Of a stretch of DNA of 64,000 nt, positions 1 to 10,500 are shown one piece after another. The stretch is from NCBI GenBank assembly GCA_026261815.1, contig JAMPIT010000884.1, forward strand, positions 11,979,001 through 12,043,000, given 5' to 3'. The notes beneath the pieces were generated by a model. It had not been told where the DNA came from and ran no database searches. It saw nothing but the letters and a program-made list of their open reading frames with translations. Source of the DNA: Monarcha castaneiventris obscurior. Taxonomy: Eukaryota > Chordata > Aves > Passeriformes > Monarchidae. A program made the position numbers and the translations under genes. The number at the start of each line of letters is the position of its first letter. Within the stretch, counting starts at the first letter, position 1.

Positions 1-744
1 TTTGGCAAGCATAGATTTTGCTCCTGTGCTCTTCCTCCACAAAGATGGTACAGAAGTGCTGTGACAAAACTCCAGCTGTGACAAATGTTTTTCTGTGCAG
101 GAGGTACCCAAAAGACCATTTCCCAGTGGATTATCTCAGATGATGTTTTCTAAAGAAACACTCCATATCACACTTGGACCAAAGTTCACATGACTCTTCC
201 TCTGGACCCTTCTCTCTGTCACACCATGTTTGTTGACACCAGAAGTTTGGTGTCTAGGGGAGAGCAGTGAAAGCTACAGGATTTTGTGGAGCATATCATG
301 GAGGAGAAGAGAATGTGACACAGCTCATGTCTCTTCATCTGAAGTGCCTTATGCACTGCCATCTCTTCACCTAAGGGATGGAATATTTTTTATGCCTGAC
401 ACACTCTTCATTTCAACAGATTTCCAGACAGGAGAAGCCACATTTGTGCTATGAGATAGAAGTGCCAGTCTTTTGCCAGGGTAGGTATTCTCTGGGAAAT
501 TTTTGCTATCCAGACATCATTTCTGTCTCCTTATCCGGAACATGAAGAGTCTGGAGACGTCACATTGCCATGAAGCAGAACAAATAGGTTAGGGCTTGCC
601 TCACATGAGCCATGCAGAAAAGATTTTGACTTTAATGAATCAAGGCAAAGGATGAATAACTGAAGGTCTAAGTCTCTGGATGATCTACTCTCTAATATTT
701 TTACTTCAGCTTTCAGAAGCCTGTCCTGAACCAGCACACTATGC
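1..744. other. Intergenic DNA 3' of SOX5, no gene seen
   Basis: No open frame here resembles a known protein and none has splice borders or a family match. The sequence is of mixed composition and leads into a CR1 fragment that begins near 745. I see no recognisable repeat or regulatory site. Confidence 0.6.
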
Positions 745-1180
745 AGGAGGGTCTGGAGTACATGTCTTGTGAGGAGCAGCTGAGGGAGCTGGGGGTATTT
801 ATCCTGGAGAAAAGGAGGCTCAGGGGGGATCTTCTCACTTTCTACAATTGCCTGAAAGAAGAGTGTAGCCAGGTGAGGGTTAGGTTCTGCTCCCAGGTAA
901 CAGGTGACAAGATGAGAGAAAATGGCCTCAAGCTGCACCAGGTCAGGTTTAGGTTGGACATCAGAAGGAATTTCATCACAGAAAGGGTGATCAGATGTTG
1001 GAACGGATTGCCCAGGGAGGTAGTGGAATCACCATCCCTGGAGATGTTTAAGGAAAGACAGGATGTGGCACTCAGTGCCACTCAGTGGTTGACATGATGA
1101 TGTTGGGTCATAGGTTGGACTTGATAATCTGAGGCCTTTTCCAATCCAATTCTCTGTGATTCAATGTAATCCTGTGATTT
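745..1180 (+). mobile_element. CR1 LINE fragment, 3' end, plus orientation
   Basis: This is a 5'-truncated copy of the avian CR1 retrotransposon. It keeps the characteristic order of CR1 3' segments: a 'ctgagggagctggggg' block near 780, a 'gtcaggtttaggttggacat' block near 942, a 'ggaacggattgcccagggag' block near 1000, a 'ccatccctggagatgtttaa' block near 1032, and a degenerate octamer tail of the form ATTCTNTGATTC around 1150-1180. The wording of the middle part (lead-in 'ggcctcaagctgcaccaggt') is that of the CR1-X/Y type rather than the type at 44.7 kb. It has no full reverse transcriptase and is inactive. Open frames crossing it on both strands are LINE debris, not host genes. Confidence 0.9.
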
Positions 1181-3152
1181 TTGTGCTAGTATACTGTTAC
1201 AAAGATGATTTGTATGGGGTTTTTGAGTGAATTTTTTAATATTTTTTTTTAAGAGGACCTTTCTCTACGCCTCTGCAGCCTCCAAAGGACAGGCTGGTCC
1301 TGTATGTGGCAAGCACCTCTTTCCCTTGATGCTGCACCTGAGCAGCCACAGTCCTCTTGCTGCCTAATCCAATATGCTCTGTGGTCTGTTTCCCAAACAA
1401 TTTTAGTGTGAAAAAGCCCCACATTTTCTCATATTTTCAAGACATTCACCGGGAGAGGAAATTCCATGCTAAATTTAAGCATGAGATACAAGTGGGCACT
1501 GGCAGAAGTTGTACATACCACAAATGGAGTTCTCAAACTGCTGAAATGGCATCCATTCCTTATTTTCTGTAATGGTCTGGTAAACACACCACATATGGAC
1601 CACACTTGCCTTAAAAATATACACGTGCATGATGTATTTTAAACCAAATCAGCTTTCCCTGCAAAGCCAGCTCAGACAAAACTGCTTGTTACCTCTCAAA
1701 ATGGATGGAGTTTCTTGATTTCCAGATATTGCTGGGACATCATTGCAGATAGGCACTACACTACTAAATAGCCAAACTGAAGGCTCCATGCAGAAGACTC
1801 ACATATTATATATATATGTGATTTACTGTAGGATTTTTCCTATTAATGCAATTCCTATATCGACATTTGCTGAGAGAATTCATGCTTCATAAACATGGAA
1901 TTGTTCTGTTTTCTCAGTTTGTGCCAGTTTCCTATAAATACAGAAATTAGGTAGTTATCACAAAAGCTATCTGATAGAATTCAAAAATAGATAAACAAAG
2001 AATAGCAATGCAATTTTGTCATTAAAATTCTAAAAAAACCAAACAAAAAATATATCTGCCCATTATCCTTTTGATGAATCTGGCCTTTTGCCTCAAAACC
2101 ACTACTAATTTCAGCTGGCATAAGAAGAGCATTTTATGAATCCTACCCAATGTTCGCAGCACTGAACTGGAAATGCCAGTCAATAACAGCTTATTATCAT
2201 TATCCAGATGAGAGGCAAATTAAGCATGGGAACACTATGCTATTGCAATGTAAAGGTTGAAATGCAAAGCAGTAAAAGCAAGAAAAATTTGGACTAAGAT
2301 TTTCTACGCAAAAACTTTAAGGATTATCGTGGCTTGATCTGAATTTGTATTTTTTCTCAGCATGCTGGAGCATCCTTGCAATGATATAGGTGGAGCACTG
2401 TATAGAGTCCTACAGAATTTATCTTTTCCAAAGAATTCTGCTAACCAAAATAAAAATGATTTGCAGGAAAGATAGAATACAGCCAAGGCTCTGTCTAAAA
2501 TTGGCCTTCTTCCCTGATAACCTGTCTTCCCACCACTTAGGCAGCCCACTTGAATGGCCAAGTTCCCAAGATTGTTTCAATCCCTCCTGGCAGTTTTTTC
2601 TGGAATGCTGTCAGTTTTGCACCTGAATGACTCCACAGAACGCAGGTCCCCCACCAGCTAAGATTTTAAAACTCTAATTCTTCTTGAATTCTTCAGCATT
2701 TTGGGTGGGAGGAGAAGGACCAGTGTGAAGCTCTCCAGAACTTTGCCCTCCTGCTGCTTTGGAGAGTTTGTGCTTTGGCAGTGCCTCCAAGAAATATCCC
2801 CAAGTATGAGAGTCCAGGCATCCAACCTAAGTACACTACATGAGTCTGGACTTTATGACTGTTTTCTCCACATTTTCTAGATCTTTCTTTGGAGTCAGAA
2901 TGAAACTGGCTGACTAGAAAACCTTTGAAATGGTGGTTGCACCTCCATTGTGAAGAGGGCAGGCTGGCCCCAAAATACACAGGAAACATTTAATTTCCCC
3001 TGGTAGCTGAAGCATTACTGCCCTGACAGAAATTACCTGACAATTTAGGCCATGAAGGTTTGACTGACATTACAAGGACCGTAGAGAAAACAAGAAGTTA
3101 CATGGAGCCAGAGTTTAATAATCTTATACTTAAGAAAAATGATGAAGTGTAT
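1181..3152. other. Intergenic DNA, no gene seen
   Basis: AT-rich unique-looking sequence between a CR1 copy and an LTR. A short alternating TA tract at about 1805-1820 sits in a small palindromic setting. I see no coding exon, RNA gene or recognisable transposon. Confidence 0.55.
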
Positions 3153-3157
3153 ACCAA
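3153..3157. repeat. Target-site duplication, left copy (ACCAA)
   Basis: The five bases ACCAA lie immediately before the TG that opens the LTR in plus orientation. The same five bases follow its CA end at 4078-4082. A 5-bp duplication is the usual signature of ERVL (class III) integration in birds and mammals. Confidence 0.75.
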
Positions 3158-4077
3158 TGTCTAAGTTTGAAAGACAGGTGTCAGACAAGAAAGGCAGGAG
3201 CCTCCCCTGAAATGGAAAATGCAACCCCCTTCCCTCCGAATTATTATAAATTTGAAAATAAGGGGCTTTCAGGCAAAGATATGAGGGATAGGAATAACAG
3301 TTCTTTACTAATAAATATATATATGTATAACAACACAAACAAACAGCAATAGCTGTGGCAGTCACAGCAAAACAACAGCACAAACTCAGTGCAGCCTCAC
3401 TCGGCCTCGGGCCCTTTCCCCCTGGGTGCAGTTCCTCCGGGGCAGCTCCCGCTGAGCAGGGCGGGTGCGATGGTTCCCCCGCGGCTGCAGGGGGCGCTCC
3501 ACAGCGAGCTCGGGTAGCACCGGCAATGGCGGGGTCCCGGGAGGGAGGGATGGATGAAAAAACCTCACAAACCCCTGTACGTCTGACTGGATCCTCAGGA
3601 ACAGCAGGCTGGAACAGCAGGGGCGAGCGCAGATCTCGGGTGGCAGTGAGGTTCACCAAACTCCGGCGCTGTAGCAGGAAAACCCGGCAGGTCACAGCGT
3701 AGGGGCTACAGAGTAGCGATGACCAGCGGCAGGGCAGAGTGGCGGTGCCCAGCCCCCAGCGGGCAGGGAGCAGAGCAGCTTTAGAAAATCCCGGGGTTTT
3801 GCCCGCAGAAAGCAAAACAGCCGAAGAAGCAGAAAGCCCGCAGTGCTGACCAAGAGTCCACACACCAAAGCCCGCCAGCTCTCAGACTGAACGCCGAGCA
3901 CCCAGGCAGCCCCCCCGGGTGTCCCCACCCCCAGGTGACAAAAGGGTGGCCAGTCCCACCCCGCCTCTGTGGCCAGGTCTTTTGTTTCTTTTAAGTATCC
4001 AGCGGTTTGTCCCCTAGCAACTAGTATGGGTAAAATTCTTTAAGAGAAAAAACAGGCTAAAATCCTAAACGCCAACA
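3158..4077 (-). mobile_element. Solo LTR of an endogenous retrovirus, ERVL-like
   Basis: A 920-bp GC-rich block stands out from its AT-rich surroundings. It starts TGTCTAAG and ends GCCAACA in plus orientation, so it has TG...CA termini on either strand, and it is bounded by ACCAA on both sides. Read on the minus strand it has a GC-rich U3-like part (about 3960-3390) and then a TA-rich stretch near 3310-3325. After these comes a segment resembling the ending of songbird ERVL-type LTRs as I remember them ('gaggctcctgcctttcttgt', 'gacacctgtctttcaaactt'). No gag, pol or env lies beside it, so it is a solo LTR left by recombination. The longest open frame of the window (3045-3863, minus) lies almost entirely inside it and is not a gene. 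The family name is from memory; the termini and duplication are seen directly. Confidence 0.85.
3484..3497 (+). promoter_or_regulatory. CTCF-like core motif inside the LTR
   Basis: The bases gctgcagggggcgc match 12 of 14 positions of the CTCF core consensus CCASYAGRKGGCRS. The site lies in the GC-rich part of the ERVL-like LTR. Matching is by eye and says nothing about occupancy. Confidence 0.4.
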
Positions 4078-4082
4078 ACCAA
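4078..4082. repeat. Target-site duplication, right copy (ACCAA)
   Basis: Identical to 3153-3157. It marks the other edge of the solo LTR and suggests an insertion young enough for its duplication to remain unmutated. Confidence 0.75.
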
Positions 4083-4640
4083 TTAAACTAATTTGGATAT
4101 GAAGCCACGTTTTACAGAAGTGTGAATCATGCAAGGTCATGACCGGAGCTTTTTAGGCAGAAATACTATACATTTATTTAAAAAATATTAATCTGGTTTC
4201 CTCTCAATAACTTTACTTCCCCTGATCAGAGGTGGTTAGAATTCTTTCTGGGTACATGAGTGTGTGTACATAGCCACGTATTTTATAGGCATGTTTGTTT
4301 AATTTCTTTAATCCAGTTCTTGGACCTCCTAATTCTAGTGTGGATATAGCTGGTGGATTTTTTAAGTAGAGATTTTGGATAAAATCAGTTTTTATTTTGA
4401 GTAACATAATTCAGAGGTTAAAAAGTCAGTGGTAGTGGGCTTGCTTGTGGCAAGTAAGGGAAGTGTTAATGTGAAAAACCCCTCAGATTAGACTACAGGG
4501 TAAATCTAAATAAAAAAGACAGTCAGTGTAAAAAATGACAACACATCACTGTGGAAGATGAGAATCAATGCAGTTCTTTTACATGACAGATTTTCTATTC
4601 AGACTAAATATATTCTGTCTTGAGCATATTGTGTATTGCC

Positions 4641-4815
4641 CTGACATCATTTTGCCTTTATTCACATACTGTGGTAATGCTATCTACAGTATATAGACTC
4701 CCATTGACAGCATTTTGCCTTTCCTCAAATCATAACATTGTCTATGCAGACATCCACTGACATTGTTTTGCCTGTATTTTCCACTATAGACTCACAGTGA
4801 CATTGTCTGGCATTT
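4641..4815. repeat. Degenerate tandem repeat, about four units
   Basis: A core close to CTGACATCATTTTGCCTTT recurs at 4641, 4703, 4756 and 4797, with spacings of about 62, 53 and 41 bp. Units two and three carry 'attgacagcattttgccttt' and 'ctgacattgttttgcct'; the fourth is shortened and diverged ('gtgacattgtctggcattt'). Parts of the spacers are also shared, for example 'tatagactc' after units one and three. This is an old minisatellite or a decayed repeat of unknown family. Confidence 0.6.
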
Positions 4816-5108
4816 CATTATGTTCCATCTCAGCCGGGTTCAGCAGGGTTTTACACCAATTATTAAAAGTTGTAGCCAGGCTTCAGGGTGCTCTACTAAC
4901 ACAAGCTGGCTTCCGTGTCTTACTGAAGGATCACAAAATGGACATTTATAGGTTTCTTAATTTGGGAATGCTTTAACAGCATAACTAGTGGGATGATCAA
5001 AATTTTACTAGTTTAGATGGAACTAATACATCTATAACTGAGCTTTCTCTTATTTAATGAATTTCAAGTCTTGCTGGCATGCCTAAACAAAAAGTTGCCA
5101 GCATGAAT

Positions 5109-5162
5109 TTACACCAGTGAATCTGGTGAATATCAGTGTTATCACTTACACCAGTGAATCTG
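5109..5162. repeat. 17-bp direct repeat, 37-bp period
   Basis: The bases TTACACCAGTGAATCTG occur exactly at 5109-5125 and again at 5146-5162. The intervening 20 bases contain a partial echo ('gtgaatatcagtg'). Confidence 0.75.
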
Positions 5163-6501
5163 TGGTCTGTCCTGGCATGTGCATTGTGGGATGGAATCTC
5201 TTTTCCCAGCTGTACTGGCACATCTGTCCATGCAAATGCATGGAACATAAGCCTGGCTTCACTCTGCAACAGGCGTGCTAAACACTTGGTTTGAAACAGG
5301 GTTTAAGATTAATTTAATAGCATCTCACTGGGCCTAGATATTTCTGACAGCACTGGAATCTCTTGTGGTATACTGAGTGCAAATGCAGATGTGGAAAATG
5401 TGAATTTAGTGGATGCAATGCTATATTGTTATTTTCTAACACATATGAAGTATTATCACAGTTCAGGGATATGTGCATCCATGGGTTAAAGAAAAGCTCA
5501 CATGATTTTATTTTGAAAAGGCTTCTAGGGTTTTAGAATGTATTGCCTCTATCTGGTAAACAGAAAGCTGGTGTTACTTCTTTTTATTTTCTCTAAGCAA
5601 GGAAGCCTTTTCAAGGCATAGAAACCATTTATCTGTCTTAGTCAAGGTGATTTCCATACCAAGGCCATTGTCCCTGCAGTGAAACTGTGATTATGTGGAG
5701 AGTAATTTTGTGTGCGCATGTTTGTATACCTTTATATTGTTTCCAGATAAAATTAATGAAAAAGCCCATAGTAAGCACAAGGAAATGTGCTTTTCCTGCC
5801 TTTCAGAGCAGCATTAGTAGCTACTCATATTTTAATGAATTACTGTGCTGGTAAAAGCTGTATCTGTCCATTGTCTGCTGAGCCAGAGTGGTCTTCATTA
5901 TGCTGCAGACAGTTTGCTCCCATGAAATGCAACACAGACTGAGGCACTATCATCATCAGGAGCAAAATAAAAACTTGTCATATACAATTCTGACAGCAAA
6001 ATGTAAATGCTTGGAAAAGATGATCATCTATTGAAATATCTATAGTCCAGAGGGCAAATGTTCATTCAACATATTGACAACAAACATGTAGCATCTTTTA
6101 CGAATGCTGTCTTTCCAGTTCCCTCTGTGTCTTTGGATATCTCAGCATATGTACAGGGCATTATTTCTTCTATCAGCCCAAATCCCAAGACCGTGTCAAG
6201 TGCCATTGCTCTGCAGAGTGTGCAGATGTAGACATCTCACAGTGAGTGACTACAGTGCCTGGAATTTGTGTTGTGCATGACACTTTGCTAGTCTAAATCT
6301 AAAGTTCAAATTACATTTGTTTCGTTGTTATGTTGGGTTTTGTTTGATTGCTGTTTTGGTTTTTTTTTTTCCCTAAAACTTTCCTGTTAGCAAGATGGTG
6401 CTCTTTGAGTTCTTTTTCTAAGACAGTCTGGAAAATTTTTAAATTAACTTTTCCATACAGAAGTCTGAAGCCCAGATGAAATAACATTGTACAATAGTCA
6501 C

Positions 6502-6528
6502 TTTTTTTTTTTTTTTTTATTTTTTTTT
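6502..6528. repeat. Poly-T run
   Basis: Seventeen thymines, one adenine, then nine thymines. It is a homopolymer tract with no sign of a retrocopy attached on either side. Confidence 0.9.
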
Positions 6529-7290
6529 ACTGCAGCCACATGTAACTGTGGGAGAAAATGATTAAAACAAAGTGAGACTGTCAGACTTTAAAGTGGGTTT
6601 AATTTCTTCATGAGCTTTGTCTATCATTGGATTCATAATTATTTTATTTCATGCTCTCATCTTATGAGAACTTGTCAAAAAGCTTTTGAAATCCTAATAA
6701 GTAGGTTCACAGGGTCTTCTTTGGCCACAGTTTTCCTAACCTTTTCAAAGAAGACAGAAAGCCTTTAAATTAAGCTGATCTGCAGGCAGCAAATTTTTGT
6801 AGTGTCAGAAAATCACTGACTTCTGTAGTTTGGGCTATTCTTTCAAATATAAACATTTAAAAAATAAAACTGAAACAGCTTTTAATGCAATCTGTGTTTA
6901 CTAGTACAAGCTAATAAAATCACATAATATTACTTAGTATTGTGCTAAAGGGTATTTCTTTATGCTATATAAAAACGGTATTAATTGATGTTTTCCATTG
7001 CTGTGCAGCCCAGAGGAAGAACAAATTCGATTTTGCTAACACAGTATTTACCAAAGCCATAAAAAAACCTTTGGAGACATAAAAATATGAAAGATGTATT
7101 GAAGAGGTTTAATTGCTTTGCTTGTTATTACATTGTATGAATTTGGACTCAGGATGCCATGTGAGAGAAGTTTGGGAGATCTCAGATATGTTTTCATATA
7201 ACTCCTGGGAGTGACATCTACACCTCAACAGAGCTGAACCTTACCCCACAGTAAAAAGAGGGGAACAAAGGTGATGTTTGCCCTTTTTAG

Positions 7291-7572
7291 GTACCATAGA
7301 ATGGCCTTGGTTGGAAGTGACCTTAAAGATCATCTTGTTCCAACCTCACTGCCATGGGCAGGGACACGTTCCACTAGACCAGGTTGCTCAAAGTCCCATC
7401 TGACCTGGCCTTGAATGGGGCAGCCACAGCTTCTCTGGGAAACCTGCACCAGTGCCTCACCACCTTCACAGGGAAGAATTTCTTCCTAATACCCAAATTT
7501 AAACCTACTCTTTGTCAGTGTTAAGCCATTTCCCCTTATCCTGTCACTCCAGACCCCTGTAAATAGTCAGGT
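7291..7572 (-). mobile_element. CR1 LINE fragment, minus orientation
   Basis: Reading the minus strand from about 7572 down to 7291 gives the usual CR1 3' segments in order. In plus orientation they appear as 'atggccttggttggaagtga', then 'accttaaagatcat', 'ccatgggcagggacacgttc', 'actagaccaggttgctcaaa', 'aagaatttcttcctaatacc' and 'cccttatcctgtcactccag'. The terminal octamer repeat is reduced to 'accatagaatgg' at 7291. The copy is 5'-truncated and inactive. Confidence 0.92.
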
Positions 7573-10500
7573 GTTGCAGTCAGAAAGAAGAAAACTGAAG
7601 GAATAAAGAGTATAGAATTATCTCAGTTGTGGAGTTATCCCAGTTGTTCCCACAGTCTTCACAACAGGTAAAACTGTAGCACTACAACAATTACCTTTGC
7701 ATCAGAGGATGCAAGCAAGAAATGAGTTCAGACTAAGCTTAAAGGGGAAGTAACATCATCCCATTAAAGCCAAGGGCTGGAGAGGCAGCAATAGGCCAGC
7801 AGGAAAAGGTGGAAGTTGGGTGTCACTGCACACTTCTGCACAAAGCAAAGAAGCTGGGGAAGGCCAGAGGTCAACTTCAAAATGTCAGGTCTGTGGGGAA
7901 TCTCACTGCAAGGATTATTTAAAAAGAAAGAAGGGACAAACCTCTTGTGTTTTCTTTTCTTTCTGAAGTAAAAACTTAAAAAAAAATCATCCTAAACCCA
8001 GGTACAGCAAACTAACAGTAGTTACTTCAGAATAATCCAATATCTAACTCACAGAAGCGAAGGGGTAGGGAAACGCTGCATACCAAACCCCTGAAAAGTA
8101 TGGAGGTGACCTAAATCAGTTTTTTAATGCCTGGTGAATTTTGATGTTATTTTCTGTACTATGAATTTTGAGCCAGCAAGAGTTAAGTAGGCTTTTCTGA
8201 AATTCAGTGTAAGCCTTATTTAAATGCACATTTCTGCTGAACAGGGTTTGAGAGCTCCTGAAAACCTATGGTGGCAATGATGTAACCTGACCTATCACCT
8301 CAACAATTTTATGTGCCCCACCATGCAATTCATGCGTGGAATCACTGGCAGCAATTACAGGAGCATTGGGTGAGATATAAAATGATGCAACGTGACAGCT
8401 AAATGGTAGTTTTATTTGTTTATTATCTTGAAGAGTCCTTATTTAAAAAATAGACTTTCCACTTCTTTTTGCATAGAGCAGTTGCCACACTCAGCATCCA
8501 CTTGGATCTGTGCTTTGACCTGGATCTTTAGCTGTGTAGTGGCTGCCTGACATGTTTGACTTATTTCACTACTTAGAACAAAAGGATAAAACCAATGCCC
8601 ATTTAAAATATAATACTTCCCTGTAAAGACACCAGTGTATGTCATGGATAGTTCTGTTATAGCTTCCCACCAAATGTTTAATGTTACATCTGGAACACAA
8701 AGTTATGAACATATGGATGCACAGTTCATTGACTAACTTATCAGCTGCTTAGTATTCTCCTGTTATTCCATCTAAATCTTTTAAGAAAAGGAATAGCCCA
8801 AAACCATGCTACCTTATACACCTTTTATTTATTGTCTTCAAGAGTATTTAAGCAAGATCTGTATTTTATCACCTAGACTTCAGAACAGCCAGCAGTGCAG
8901 TGGGAACAACGGTTGTGGACAAGGTGGGGGACAGCTATATGAAACCCTCCAATTTTAACACCATAAATAATCAGTGTGACTGGGAAACCCATCTGTGTGA
9001 TAGCTCTGAACTGTGTTACAGTCCTTCCATAAATTCAAAACCACTGGTCCATATTTTGGATTATCAAAACATTCTGAGTGCCTTGAAAAAACACAAATTA
9101 CTATGACACAGAACACCATTATTCGAAAAATAAGTATACCTAGATATCTCCAGCTATACACTATTATATTTAAAGTACTTGTGTTTCTTCCCCCCTTTTG
9201 TCAAGATCTCTGTAGTGCAGTGTTAGTAGATAAGGATTTGGCATCTCCAGAGATAAGACACATGCCTTTTATTCTGTTCAGCTCTGTGTTATATGGTGAA
9301 TAGTAAATTAATTTTGCAGCTCCAGATCAGAGATCAGGTGAGTGGCAGCAAGGCAACCACAGAATCTTTAGATCAAGGGATTCTTTTTCTTAAAATATGC
9401 ACTCCATGAGAAATACAAATGTTGCCTTCAGAATGGTGATTCATACTTACCCAGATGTCCTTGGCATCAGAAAATATGACTGTTCTCCAAACCCTCGTGC
9501 TAGATATTTACTGTGTTTCATGGCCTAGGTCCTGGGGCTGGAACAGTTGTGCAGGGAAGGGATGAGGTAGCCCATGGGCAAGCACTCTGATTAATTTGCA
9601 TTAAACCACAGGATGGAGCTTGAACTTCTCCAGGTGCATTAGGATGCATCAATCAACTTTTTCTAGTGTGAATGTGTGTATATGTTCAAGCTGAACACTT
9701 TAAATATCCTCAGCATTGGTAATATTCCTTCTTGCAAATAAGCTTCCATAGGAAACAAAATTGTCCTTTGCTGTTGTAGATCTCATGGTTGCCTTCTTGG
9801 GTCATAACAGAAAGCAAGAAAAGGAAATGCAGCCAATACATGAATAAAATAATAATGAGAAAAATCACCGAATTATAACTGATGGACAGGCAGAGGGATT
9901 TACAGTGCAGCTGCTGGGGACATGCAGATTCTGCAAGCATTGATGGAGCTGCCACTCCCCAGCCCTGGTAGTCCTTCCAGACTGCTGACCCAAAAGTTTA
10001 TCCCTCCAAAAGACATGTTTTCTTTAGCTCTCTCAATCATAAGTTCAAGACACACATTGCTCAGTCTCCCTTCCAGAAAATATTGGTTCCAAAGTGGTTT
10101 GTTTTGTTTATCTATATATATATTTATTTTTTTTTTTTTTAGGAAAGAGGAGACAGTTTTTTTGGCTGTGGAGCAATGAGAATGAGTGAGCTAAATTAAT
10201 TTGAGAAACAAATTGTGTTAAGGGAGGGGGGAACTGATAGATAAGCAGCCATGGTAAATCTATCTGGAGGGAGGACAAATGAGCACAACTTGACTTTCAT
10301 GTAACCCTTAATCTATTTATAGAAGGAAGAGTTGGGAAATGAAGCACCTTTCAACAGCAGTTTAAGTCAACAACTAAAATTAATTGCCTTCACTTTAAAA
10401 CTACTAGTACTTGTGCAGGCTGCACATGAACAGCCGATTTAACACTCTTAGACTCTGGCAAAACCTTGACAAAACAACCTCCTCTTCGAAATGGAGAAAA

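Larger units (their letters stand above)
4083..7290. other. Intergenic AT-rich DNA with small repeats, no gene seen
   Basis: Contains the degenerate tandem array at 4641-4815, the 17-bp direct repeat near 5109-5162 and thymine runs at 6502-6518 and 6520-6528. No coding exon or RNA gene is recognisable. The rest is unique-looking AT-rich sequence. Confidence 0.55.

Noticed and set aside
741..1097. A 118-codon open frame on the plus strand
   Set aside because: It translates the 3' non-coding end of a CR1 LINE and has counterparts in every similar CR1 copy.
3045..3863. A 272-codon open frame on the minus strand, the longest in the window
   Set aside because: It lies almost wholly inside the GC-rich ERVL-like LTR, where stop codons are rarer, and has no domain or splice context. 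LTRs do not encode proteins of this kind.
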